From JBEKCP01 sp050014815 (lineage in GTDB: Bacteria > Planctomycetota > Planctomycetia > Pirellulales > Thermoguttaceae): a stretch of 12,657 nucleotides of DNA. The DNA is taken from contig JBEKCP010000092.1 of NCBI GenBank assembly GCA_050014815.1, positions 1 to 12,657 of the forward strand, written 5' to 3'. Below the pieces are notes generated by a model. That model worked only from the letters and a program-made list of their open reading frames with translations, had not been told where the DNA came from and did not search any database. This document shows, piece after piece, positions 1 through 7,600 of the stretch; position 1 is the stretch's first letter; each line of letters starts with the position of its first letter. The position numbers were made by a program, and so were the translations under genes.

Positions 1-5
1 CTTTT

Positions 6-13
6 GAAGGAGG
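6..13 (+). promoter_or_regulatory. Shine-Dalgarno site of the coiled-coil protein gene
   Basis: GAAGGAGG ends six bases before the ATG at 20. This is a near-perfect anti-16S match at good spacing and fixes the start of the first gene. It is clearly stronger than the sites in front of the next three genes, which suggests efficient translation of this abundant-looking exported protein. Confidence 0.8.
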
Positions 14-19
14 CACGTT

Positions 20-2467
20 ATGAAGACGATCCGCAACCTCTTGGCGGCAGGGTGTGTCTTGGCAGTCGGCACGGCGCTTTGGGCCCAGGCGCTGCCCGCC
101 GAGCGCGCACGGCGCCAGCAGCAGGTCCAGCAGCAGGTCCGGACGATGGCGCGGCAGTTGGTCGGCGGGGTGCTCGACATCCAGCTCCAGCAACTCAGGG
201 AGAACGGCCTGACCTCGCACCCCTGGTACGGCGAGATCAAGGGCATGAAGGAGCACCTCGACGAGATGATCGAGACCCAGATGCCACAGGTAATCGCCAT
301 GCTCGCGAAGATCGATGCGACGCCAGGCGTCGACCAGGCGAAGGTCTTCCAGGAGGCGAGCGAGAAGAGCCGCCAGATCGTCGTCCGGCTGCTGATCGAG
401 CGCCAGGTATTGCTCCGGCGGCTCAAGATTGCCGAGATAGCGGCCCAGGCGCAGCAGCTCATCGAGCTCCAGACGAAGGTGCTCGGCACGACGCAGACGC
501 TCCCCGAGCAGCCCGCCGCCCGCCGCCAGGCCCTCAACGTCGCGGCGGTCGAAGACCAGCGCGACATAAGGGCGGCCTACGGCCAGTTCAAGATCGTGTT
601 GGCCGACGTGAGCCATTGGACCGGATCGCTCGGGCAGGAGGCCGCGGCGGGGCTGCGATTGCTGGGCCAACATCGCGTGGACGAGGAGCTTGGCAAGGCC
701 GAGTCGCACCTGACCACCGCCGCCTTTGCCGAGGCCGCCACGAGCCAGAAGGTGGTGATCCGCGGCCTCCAGGCCCTGCTGGAGGAGATCCGCCGCGCCG
801 AGAAGCTTGCCCGGGCCGACGCCGCGGAACTGGGCAACAAGATCCGCGACCTCATCGAGAAACAGCAGGAGGCTCGCAAGGACACCGCCGAGAGCAAGCT
901 CGATAAGCCGGAAGAAGTCGATAAGCTCGTCGCCAAGGAGACGGAGGTCCGCAAGGAGATCGCCAATCTGGAGGAGGCCGCCGGAGAGAGGCCCGATCTG
1001 GGCGCGAAGCTCGATGAGGCGAAGAAGTCGGCCGAGGAGGCTGCCGCCGATTTGTTCGACCAGAAGAAGCCCGAGGCCGTGGCAAGACAGGACGACGTTC
1101 TGAAGGCCCTCGGGGAAGCGGCCAAGGAAGCCGATCGGCCGGACCGCAAGCAGGCGACCAAAACGGCCGAGCAGGCCATCGAGAAGGCCCGGGCCGAGAC
1201 GGCGGCCACCCTGGCCGACGCCAGGCGAGAGCAGTTGACCGACAAGATCGAGCAGCTTGCCCGCGACGCCGCCAAACTGGATCAGGCCGCGGAGGCAGAG
1301 CGCCAGATTGCCGCCGATGCCAACCAGGGCGCCAAGGAGCAGGGCCTGAGCGCGGAACAGGCCAAGCAACTCGGGCAGGAGCAGAAAGACGTCTCCGAGA
1401 ACGTCAAGAGCGTGGCCGAGGACATGAAGAGCGCCGCGCCCGAGGCGGCCCAGACGGCCCAAGAGGCCCGGCAGCCGATGGGCGAGGCCCAGAAGCAGCT
1501 TGATGCAGCCCAACAGCAGCCCGACGAGGCCTCCAAGAACCCCGCGGCCAAGGCCGGCGAGGAGGCCAACAAAGCGGCCGACCAGCTCGCGAAGGCCGCC
1601 GACCAGGCCCGCAGCGAACTCGGCAAGACGGCCCAACAGCTTGCCCAGACCGGCCAAAAACAGCTAGACCAGGTTGAGCAGGCCCGGCAGAACGTCGAGC
1701 AGGCACTCGCCCAGGCCGTCGAGAACAGCTCGACGCCCGACCGCCTCCAGCAGTTGCTCCAGGCTCAAGAGAAGGTGCAGGAGGCCGAGGGGCAGCTTGG
1801 CGCGGCCATTGACCAGCTCAAGGCGGAGTCGCAACAGCAACTTGCCCAGGAAGGCGAACGCGCCGGGGAGCTTGCCCAGCAGACCGCGCCCCTCGACCCC
1901 GGCGCCACCGCGGCACTGCAGAGCGCGGAGAACCAGGGTCAACAGGGCTCGCAGAGCCAGCAGGCATCCGGCCTCCAGGCCGCCCAGGCAGGCGTGGTCC
2001 AGGCATTGGGCGATGCGGCCGGCAGCCTGGCCGAGAAGGGCCGGGAGATCGCCGGCGCCATGGCCCAAGGCGCGGCCATGGCCCAGGCCGCCGAGCCGGG
2101 CCAGGGGCAAGGTATGGCCCAGGCCGGCGAGCCGGGCCAGGAACAAGGTCCGTCCACGCAGTCCAAGCCCGGTCCGGCCGGCGGGATGCCCAACGCCGGC
2201 GGGGTCTCGAACCCCGGTGGGGCGCAGGGTCGCAATCAGGCCCCGCCGGAGCAGCCGCTGGTCAGCACCACGGCCACGCCGGCGGCCGGCAGCGCCAGTG
2301 CCGACTCGGCGGAGGATTCGAAGGCCGGCGGCCGGGACCTGCTCGATCAACCCTGGTTCGCCAAATTGCCCCCGGAACTCCGCGCCGCCATCCGCAACAA
2401 CGCCCAGCGAAAGCCGCCGCGCGGCTATGAAGAGCGGCTCCAACAATACTTCGAGAACCTGGATTAA
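20..2467 (+). CDS. Exported Ala/Gln/Glu-rich coiled-coil protein
   Basis: The 815-residue product has no recognisable enzymatic domain. It begins with a Sec-type signal peptide: K2 and R5, a hydrophobic run over residues 7-21, and probable cleavage after the AQA at 22-24. Residues about 30-300 look helical. Residues about 300-640 are a long charged Ala/Gln/Glu/Lys coiled coil, followed by a Gly/Pro/Gln/Ser-rich flexible segment (about 640-770) containing two 12-residue tandem repeats at 687-710. The last ~40 residues (from 774, LLDQPWFAKLPPELR, then PRGYEERLQQYFENLD) form an ordered-looking tail. From memory, such tails recur in large exported planctomycete proteins encoded beside MoxR/DUF58 genes. 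No transmembrane helix is seen after the signal peptide, so a periplasmic or surface structural or scaffold role is inferred. It is upstream of moxR with a 59-base gap. The start is set by a strong ribosome binding site. Confidence 0.85.
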   Translation: MKTIRNLLAAGCVLAVGTALWAQALPAERARRQQQVQQQVRTMARQLVGGVLDIQLQQLRENGLTSHPWYGEIKGMKEHLDEMIETQMPQVIAMLAKIDATPGVDQAKVFQEASEKSRQIVVRLLIERQVLLRRLKIAEIAAQAQQLIELQTKVLGTTQTLPEQPAARRQALNVAAVEDQRDIRAAYGQFKIVLADVSHWTGSLGQEAAAGLRLLGQHRVDEELGKAESHLTTAAFAEAATSQKVVIRGLQALLEEIRRAEKLARADAAELGNKIRDLIEKQQEARKDTAESKLDKPEEVDKLVAKETEVRKEIANLEEAAGERPDLGAKLDEAKKSAEEAAADLFDQKKPEAVARQDDVLKALGEAAKEADRPDRKQATKTAEQAIEKARAETAATLADARREQLTDKIEQLARDAAKLDQAAEAERQIAADANQGAKEQGLSAEQAKQLGQEQKDVSENVKSVAEDMKSAAPEAAQTAQEARQPMGEAQKQLDAAQQQPDEASKNPAAKAGEEANKAADQLAKAADQARSELGKTAQQLAQTGQKQLDQVEQARQNVEQALAQAVENSSTPDRLQQLLQAQEKVQEAEGQLGAAIDQLKAESQQQLAQEGERAGELAQQTAPLDPGATAALQSAENQGQQGSQSQQASGLQAAQAGVVQALGDAAGSLAEKGREIAGAMAQGAAMAQAAEPGQGQGMAQAGEPGQEQGPSTQSKPGPAGGMPNAGGVSNPGGAQGRNQAPPEQPLVSTTATPAAGSASADSAEDSKAGGRDLLDQPWFAKLPPELRAAIRNNAQRKPPRGYEERLQQYFENLD
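2078..2149 (+). repeat. Two tandem 36-bp units inside the coiled-coil gene
   Basis: Units 2078-2113 and 2114-2149 are head to tail, with only a few substitutions. Each encodes a 12-residue MAQA-x-EPGQ-x-QG repeat in the low-complexity linker. Being a multiple of three, the duplication keeps the frame. It looks like a recent slippage or duplication event in a tolerant linker. Confidence 0.85.
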
Positions 2468-2483
2468 GGGGGACTGTCCCCTT
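2466..2483. repeat. GGGGAC-T-GTCCCC palindrome just after the stop codon
   Basis: Immediately downstream of the TAA of the coiled-coil gene, GGGGAC (2469-2474) and GTCCCC (2476-2481) form a perfect 6-bp inverted repeat around one central T. A further wobble pair (G2468 with T2482) and an A-T pair (A2467 with T2483) extend it. There is no trailing T-run, so it is a poor intrinsic terminator. From memory, GGGGACtGTCCCC is a word often found dispersed between genes in planctomycetes and some proteobacteria. Copy number cannot be judged from one window. Confidence 0.6.
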
Positions 2484-2526
2484 CGGGAAACCCATCAACC
2501 GATCGACCAATAAGCGAGACCCATGC

Positions 2527-3564
2527 ATGACTACCGAGAACCTGAATGTTTCCGCGGATGACCTGGCGGCCGTCCAGCGGTGCAAGGCGGCGTACGAGGG
2601 GATGCGGAAGGACCTGGCCGAGGTGATCGTCGGCCAGAGCGACGTGATCGAGCAGGTGCTCGTGGCGATCTTCGCCCGCGGCCATGCCTTGCTGGAGGGC
2701 GTGCCGGGCCTGGCCAAGACGCTCCTGGTCAGCTCGCTGGCCGAAGCGACCCACCTGACCTTCAAACGGATCCAGTTCACCCCCGACCTGATGCCCAGCG
2801 ACATTACGGGCACGCAAATCATCCAGGAGGACCCGGAGACGCGACTGAGGCACTACAAGTTCCTGCCGGGGCCGCTCTTCGCCAACATGATCCTGGCCGA
2901 CGAGATCAACCGGACGCCGCCGAAGACGCAGGCCGCCATGCTCGAAGCGATGCAGGAGCGGCAGGTCAGCTCGGGCGGCGAGAACCTCCGGCTGCCCGAT
3001 CCGTTCTTCGTCCTGGCCACGCAGAACCCGCTGGAGCAGGAGGGCACGTACCCGCTGCCGGAAGCGCAATTGGACCGATTCCTCCTGTACATCAAGGTGA
3101 ACTACCCCAGCCCTCTAGAGGAATGGGAGATCGCCCGGCGTGTGACGGGGGGCAAGCTGGGCCACATCAAGCCGTCCCTGAGCGGAGAAGACATCCTGCG
3201 GATGCAGCAGTTGGTGCTCCGCGTGCCGGTGAGCGACCAGGTCCTGGGATACGCCTGGGCGCTGGTTCGGGCGACCCGTCCCGGCTCGGCCGAGGCCCCG
3301 GAATTCATCAACAAGTGGGTCGCCTGGGGCGCGGGGCCCCGCGGCGTGCTGACGCTGGTGACCTGCGCGAAGGCGCGGGCGATCCTTCACGGCCGGCACC
3401 ACGCCACGGTGGGCGACATCCAGTGGCTCGTGAAGCCCGCCTTGCGGCACCGCGTCGCCGGCAACTATGCGGCCCAGGCCAACAGCCTCGCGAGCGACCG
3501 GTTGATCGACATGCTCCTCGAGGCCGTGCCCGCCGACCGGAAGTACGAGCGCCCCGCCGCGTGA
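2527..3564 (+). CDS. moxR: MoxR-family AAA+ ATPase
   Basis: This 345-residue cytoplasmic ATPase has the full MoxR (AAA_3 plus lid) layout. The Walker A motif GVPGLAKT is at 58-65, Walker B (ILADEIN) at 122-128, a sensor-1 segment ATQNPLEQEGTYPLPEAQLDRF-like at 164-185, and the C-terminal lid with the WGAGPRG sensor-2 region near 267-273. Length is normal for the family. MoxR proteins use ATP hydrolysis to remodel or activate partner proteins containing VWA domains, often in envelope or metal-centre maturation. The DUF58/VWA gene next downstream is the natural partner. The ATG at 2527 gives a conventional N-terminus ahead of the DLAEVIVGQ segment. The upstream ribosome site is weak (GCGAG), which may mean translation depends partly on coupling with the preceding gene. 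The family call is firm. The client is inferred. Confidence 0.95.
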   Translation: MTTENLNVSADDLAAVQRCKAAYEGMRKDLAEVIVGQSDVIEQVLVAIFARGHALLEGVPGLAKTLLVSSLAEATHLTFKRIQFTPDLMPSDITGTQIIQEDPETRLRHYKFLPGPLFANMILADEINRTPPKTQAAMLEAMQERQVSSGGENLRLPDPFFVLATQNPLEQEGTYPLPEAQLDRFLLYIKVNYPSPLEEWEIARRVTGGKLGHIKPSLSGEDILRMQQLVLRVPVSDQVLGYAWALVRATRPGSAEAPEFINKWVAWGAGPRGVLTLVTCAKARAILHGRHHATVGDIQWLVKPALRHRVAGNYAAQANSLASDRLIDMLLEAVPADRKYERPAA

Positions 3565-3583
3565 CGGGCCGTTTCAAATTGAG

Positions 3584-3610
3584 AATTGCAAATTGCAAAT
3601 TGCAAATTTG
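3584..3610. repeat. Left heptamer array (AATTGCA x3)
   Basis: Three head-to-tail AATTGCA units (3584-3604) followed by AATTTG form an AT-rich block in an otherwise GC-rich region. The 17-mer ATTGCAAATTGCAAATT within it is the exact reverse complement of the arrays at 3707-3723 and 3728-3744, so the transcript could fold into a long hairpin across the moxR-DUF58 gap. Confidence 0.9.
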
Positions 3611-3614
3611 AAAT

Positions 3615-3656
3615 CTCAAATCTGAAATATCAAACCTCAAATCTGAAATCTCAAGT
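3615..3656. repeat. Two 21-bp direct repeats (CTCAAATCTGAAAT core)
   Basis: CTCAAATCTGAAAT occurs at 3615-3628 and again at 3636-3649, exactly 21 bases apart. The AT-rich flanks are similar but diverged. The pair lies directly after the AATTGCA array and shares its strong AT bias, which sets it off from neighbouring coding DNA. Both seem to be parts of one composite intergenic repeat. Confidence 0.8.
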
Positions 3657-3706
3657 TGTGGAGAAGAGGCGTTTACTCGTGAACACTGGCAAAGCCCGCT
3701 AACCCT

Positions 3707-3744
3707 AATTTGCAATTTGCAATGGTCAATTTGCAATTTGCAAT
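3707..3744. repeat. Right inverted heptamer arrays abutting the DUF58 start
   Basis: Two copies of AATTTGCAATTTGCAAT, at 3707-3723 and 3728-3744, are perfect inverted copies of the left array. The second ends seven bases before the ATG at 3752, so it fills the place where a Shine-Dalgarno site should lie. None of the sequence in front of that ATG resembles a ribosome binding site. Confidence 0.9.
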
Positions 3745-3751
3745 ACTTCCC

Positions 3752-4663
3752 ATGCCTAGAACCATCCTTTCCCGCTACCTGAACCCCGACGTGCTCAACC
3801 GGCTGGCCGGCCGGCGGATCGATCCGCGCGGACTGGTGCTGGGCAACCTGGCCGGCAGCCACAAGTCGCCCCTGGCGGGGTTCGCCGTCGAGTTCACCGG
3901 CCACCGGGAGTACGTCTGGGGCGACGACCCCAAGCACATCGACTGGCGGATCTACTACACGCGCGACCGCCTCTTCGTCAAACAATACGAGATGGAGACC
4001 AACCTGGTCTGCCATTTCATCCTCGACCAGAGCGCCTCGATGCGCTACGGCGAGGGCCCGCAGCAGAAACTCGCTTACGCGGCCCAGATGATCGCCGCGC
4101 TGGGCTACGCGGTGATCCACCAGGGCGACAAGGCCTCGCTGGCCACGTTCGACGAGGAGGTCCGCGGCGTCGTTCCGCCGAGCAACTCCATGGCCCAGAT
4201 CATCCGCATGGCCGAGGTCCTGGACGGCGCCGAGCCGATCCGCAAGACGCGGATGGCCGAGTGCCTGATCGAGCTGGTGGGCCGCACCCGGCGCCGCGAG
4301 ATCGTGATGATCATGAGCGACTTCTTCACGGACGACCTGGCCTCGCTGGAGGCCGCCTTGCAGCAGATGCGCTACCGCCGGCACGAGGTCGTCCTGTTCC
4401 AGGTCATGCACCACGACGAGCTTTCCTTCGAGTTCGACCAGATGACCAAGTTCGTCGGCCTGGAAATCCCCGACGAATTGCTGGCGCAGCCCGACCGGAT
4501 CCGCCGCGGGTACCTGCGGGCGATGGAGGCATTCAACCGGCGCCTCGAAACGATCTGCCAGCACAACCGGATCGAACGCGTTCTGGCCGACACCGGCCGC
4601 AACCTGGGCGAGGTCCTCGTCGATTACCTCAACCAACGGAGCCGGCTGCACCGGGGTCGGTAG
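3752..4663 (+). CDS. DUF58 (VWA-like) protein
   Basis: The 303-residue product carries the DUF58 signature REYVWGDDPKHIDWRIYYTRD (about 52-72) and then a von Willebrand A fold. Its metal-ion-dependent adhesion motif is D92-Q-S-A-S96 (DxSxS), and a second VWA strand ends in MIMSDF with D190. No signal peptide or membrane helix is apparent, so it is probably cytoplasmic or membrane-peripheral. DUF58 proteins are the standard genetic partners of MoxR ATPases, and the gene follows moxR. The reading frame extends upstream to 3710 (TTG) and has an ATG at 3722, but those codons lie wholly inside the AATTGCA-type repeat. The ATG at 3752 gives the expected family N-terminus. There is no visible ribosome site. 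The biochemical role of the family is poorly defined. The family call is strong and the start is moderately sure. Confidence 0.93.
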   Translation: MPRTILSRYLNPDVLNRLAGRRIDPRGLVLGNLAGSHKSPLAGFAVEFTGHREYVWGDDPKHIDWRIYYTRDRLFVKQYEMETNLVCHFILDQSASMRYGEGPQQKLAYAAQMIAALGYAVIHQGDKASLATFDEEVRGVVPPSNSMAQIIRMAEVLDGAEPIRKTRMAECLIELVGRTRRREIVMIMSDFFTDDLASLEAALQQMRYRRHEVVLFQVMHHDELSFEFDQMTKFVGLEIPDELLAQPDRIRRGYLRAMEAFNRRLETICQHNRIERVLADTGRNLGEVLVDYLNQRSRLHRGR

Positions 4664-4667
4664 GCGC

Positions 4668-7600
4668 ATGTTCCGACTGAGCCACCCCTGGCGGCCCGCG
4701 ATGTTCCTGGCCCTGGCTGCATGCACCCTGGCCGCGGTGGCCGGGCCGGCGGGCCACGGTAAGCAGGCGGGAAGGAAACCATTCTCCCGCCTGTCGGCGG
4801 GGCCTGTCGAGCCTTGGAGCCTGGATCGCCCGGCGCGGCCGTTCGCCGACGTCTGTTTCGAGGACCGGAGCACGGCGGCCGGCCTCTCGGAAGCGGAAGC
4901 CGGAGAGTGGCTGGAAAAGGTCGATGGCCGCCCCTTGGAACTCTCGCGCCCGCGGGACAGGAGTGCATTGCTGCGGTTCCGCGGGCTGGCCAAGCTCCGG
5001 CAATGGGCGCCGGACGCCGCGCTGCGGCTGTCCTTCACCGGCCCCTTGCGAATTCACTTCTGGAAAGGGCCCGAGGGGATCGCCCTCTACTACTATCCCA
5101 ATCCGCCGCAATGGGCGGCATACCGCACGACGTTGCAGCCGGGCCAGTCGCCGCCTGCCTCGCAGCCAGCGGGGGCGCCTCCCATGCTGCTGGTGGCCAC
5201 CGACGATCACCGGTCCCTTCGCCTGGTGGACGACACCTGCGAAGTCCGCTGCCAGAACGGCGATATCGTCCTCACCAAGGGGGACGTTCGGCTCCTGACC
5301 GCGCCATTGGGAGGCGAGCCGACGGCCGTCTACCTCGAGTCGGCCGGCGGCGCGGCGATCCGCGATCTGGCCGTGTGCCGCAGCGGGCCCGCCCCCGACG
5401 ACCCGCTGCTGCCGCACCCGACGGTGCCGGGCAAGGAGTCGGCGGCCGCGTTGCCTTGGCGAGAGCACTTGTCCAGCGGGTCGCGTTTCTCGCGGCTGGC
5501 CGACGGCAGCGTGGAGCTGTCGGCGGCGGCCGCCGCGCCCGCCTGGGTCACGCTGCCGGCGCCTCGGCCCGGTTTGTACGAGGCGGTACTGGAGATCGAC
5601 GCAGCCTCGCCCGGCAGCGGCGTCTTCCTCTCCGGCAGCGAAGAGGCCCGCTTCCAGGGAGTCGAGTTCGTCCGGCACCAGGGCAACGGGTGGACGACCC
5701 TGATTGCCAGTTCTTTCACCCCCTCCGGCGCGGTGCGCGCCGCGGCGGGGCCCGATCACGAGCAGAAACTAACCGCCTATGCCGGCGGCCGCCAATGGCT
5801 CCGGCTGGTCTGGGCGGCCGGGTGCGTGAAGTGCTCCACCAGCGGCGACGGGATCCATTGGGGACAGGCCGCCTTTCTCCCGTTGCAGAAGCCCGAGACG
5901 TGGCAGTACGTGGGCCTCTATGTGGATGCCCCCCGACAGGACCCACGGCCCGGCGACAAGACCGCCGCGGCAATCCGCATTCGCTCGGTCCAGTTCCGGC
6001 AGCTTGACGGGATCACCGGGCTCGTTGCCAACTCGCTCCAGCAGGAAGCTTTTGCGCGAATTGCAAAGGCCCGGGAGAAGGCGGACAAGCCGGACCTGGC
6101 TGCGTGGGGGCCGTGGGTCGAGGCCAACCGGCCCCCCCGTGCCGAGCCGGCCCGCTGGCGGATCGCCTGCGCCGTCGCGGTCCTGGGGTGCGGTCCGCCG
6201 CCCTGGCCGCCGGACGCAACCCGTGCCGCCCTGGCAGACCTGCTCCAGGACGGACTGCGGCAGGCGGGGTCGGTGGAGGCCCGGATCGCGCTCCTCCAAG
6301 ACGCCGCGCTGGTGTGGGGCGTTCGCCCCACCGACGACGCCGATCGCTACCTCGCCGCCTGGGAACAAGTCCTGCGGTCGCTCGTGGTCGATGCGGACGA
6401 CGCCGGTTTTGACCTGGCTCGCCGGTCCTTCATGGCAACGTCGCTGTGGCCGCGCGAACCCCGCGTCGAGTGCATCCCCTGGCAGGTAGCCCGCGACCGG
6501 CTGCTGGTCCTCCTCGGGCGGCAACAGTGGGACAGCATGCACCGGTGGTGCGGGCAGTTGGTCTTTTGGCGCCGCACACTCGTTGGAAAACCCGTCTGGC
6601 CGCCGGAGCAAGCGCCGCTCCGGCAACTGGTCGAGTGGGCCCTTGAAGAACTGGGGCTGGCCCGGAGCGGTCCGGACGGCCAGAAAACGGTGGCCACCGA
6701 AATGAGTTGGGAGCGGTCGCTGGTGCTGCCGGTCAATCGCGAGGCATGCGGCTTCCTTTCAGACCTGCAAGCGGCCGCCGACGATCGGCTCTTCCAGGAC
6801 GTGGCCCACGGGCTGGCAACGGCCTCGCTGCCGGGGGGCGGCGGGCTTGTGCCCGACGGGGAAGACCCGCTCTTGTTCACCTCGTTGCCCACCGCCGTCG
6901 AATTGCTCGTGGACCGATACCCGCAGATCCGCGGGGCCATCAACGATCGTTTCGCGCCGGCCGATCAACTTCGCGTCACTCAGGCGATCGCCGAGGGCGA
7001 TGCGGCGGCCGTTGAGCGCGTGACGGTGCATTACTGCGGCACGCCGGCCGCGGCCTCCGCCCACGCATGGCTCGGCGATCGGTTCCTTTCCGGCGGGGCG
7101 TTCGTCTCCGCCCTGGACCACTACCGCCGGGCGCAATCCGCCGCACCGCCGGGCGGCCGCCTCGGCCTGGCGGCCCGGGTCCGACTGGCCGCCGCCATGC
7201 TGGGGCGCGACGAGGGCGAGCCCGTCCGGGGGCCGGTGGTCCTCGGCGGACAGGAGATCGCCGCCGAGCAGTTCGAGAACTGGGTGCGGGAGATGCTTGC
7301 CCGCGAGCGCCCCCGCGGCGCCGCCGCCAACGGCCCCCAGCGTCCCCTCACGCTCTTGCCCGCCGGGCTGGAGCCGAAGCGGCTGATGGCCTTTGACGGC
7401 GACCTGGGCCAGGAGGGCGGGCCGCCGCCCTTCTCCGCACCGACCGATTGGGTCGCCCGGCAATTGGCAGTCGCTCCGGCGGGCGACGTCCTGCTGGTCT
7501 CCAATCGTTTCCAGGTTGCGGCCATCGAGCTGGGCAGTGCCCGGCGCCGGTGGACCTGCTCCCTGGGCGGCGACCAGGGACCCCGGCAAGGCTGGCCGGC

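Noticed and set aside
41..55. Lipobox-like LAAGC in the coiled-coil protein (Cys12)
   Set aside because: The hydrophobic run before the cysteine is too short and the -3 residue is Ala. The later AQA cleavage site fits a standard signal peptide better.
4..906. 300-residue + strand frame overlapping the coiled-coil gene
   Set aside because: It is Arg/Pro/Gly-rich out-of-frame reading of the real gene at 20-2467, which has a strong ribosome site and signal peptide.
3710..3751. Upstream extension of the DUF58 gene from TTG 3710 or ATG 3722
   Set aside because: The extra residues would be encoded entirely by the AATTTGCA repeat and are not part of the family N-terminus.
3308..5038. 576-residue open frame on the - strand spanning the end of moxR, the AT-rich repeat, the DUF58 gene and the start of the propeller gene
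   Set aside because: It crosses three well-supported + strand genes. Its middle section is only the translated repeat (QICNLQFAILNL-like), a typical artefact of that repeat.
5822..5840. Cys-x-x-Cys in the propeller protein as a haem or zinc site
   Set aside because: The sequence is CVKCS, lacking the following His of a CxxCH haem motif, and there is no second cysteine pair for zinc nearby.
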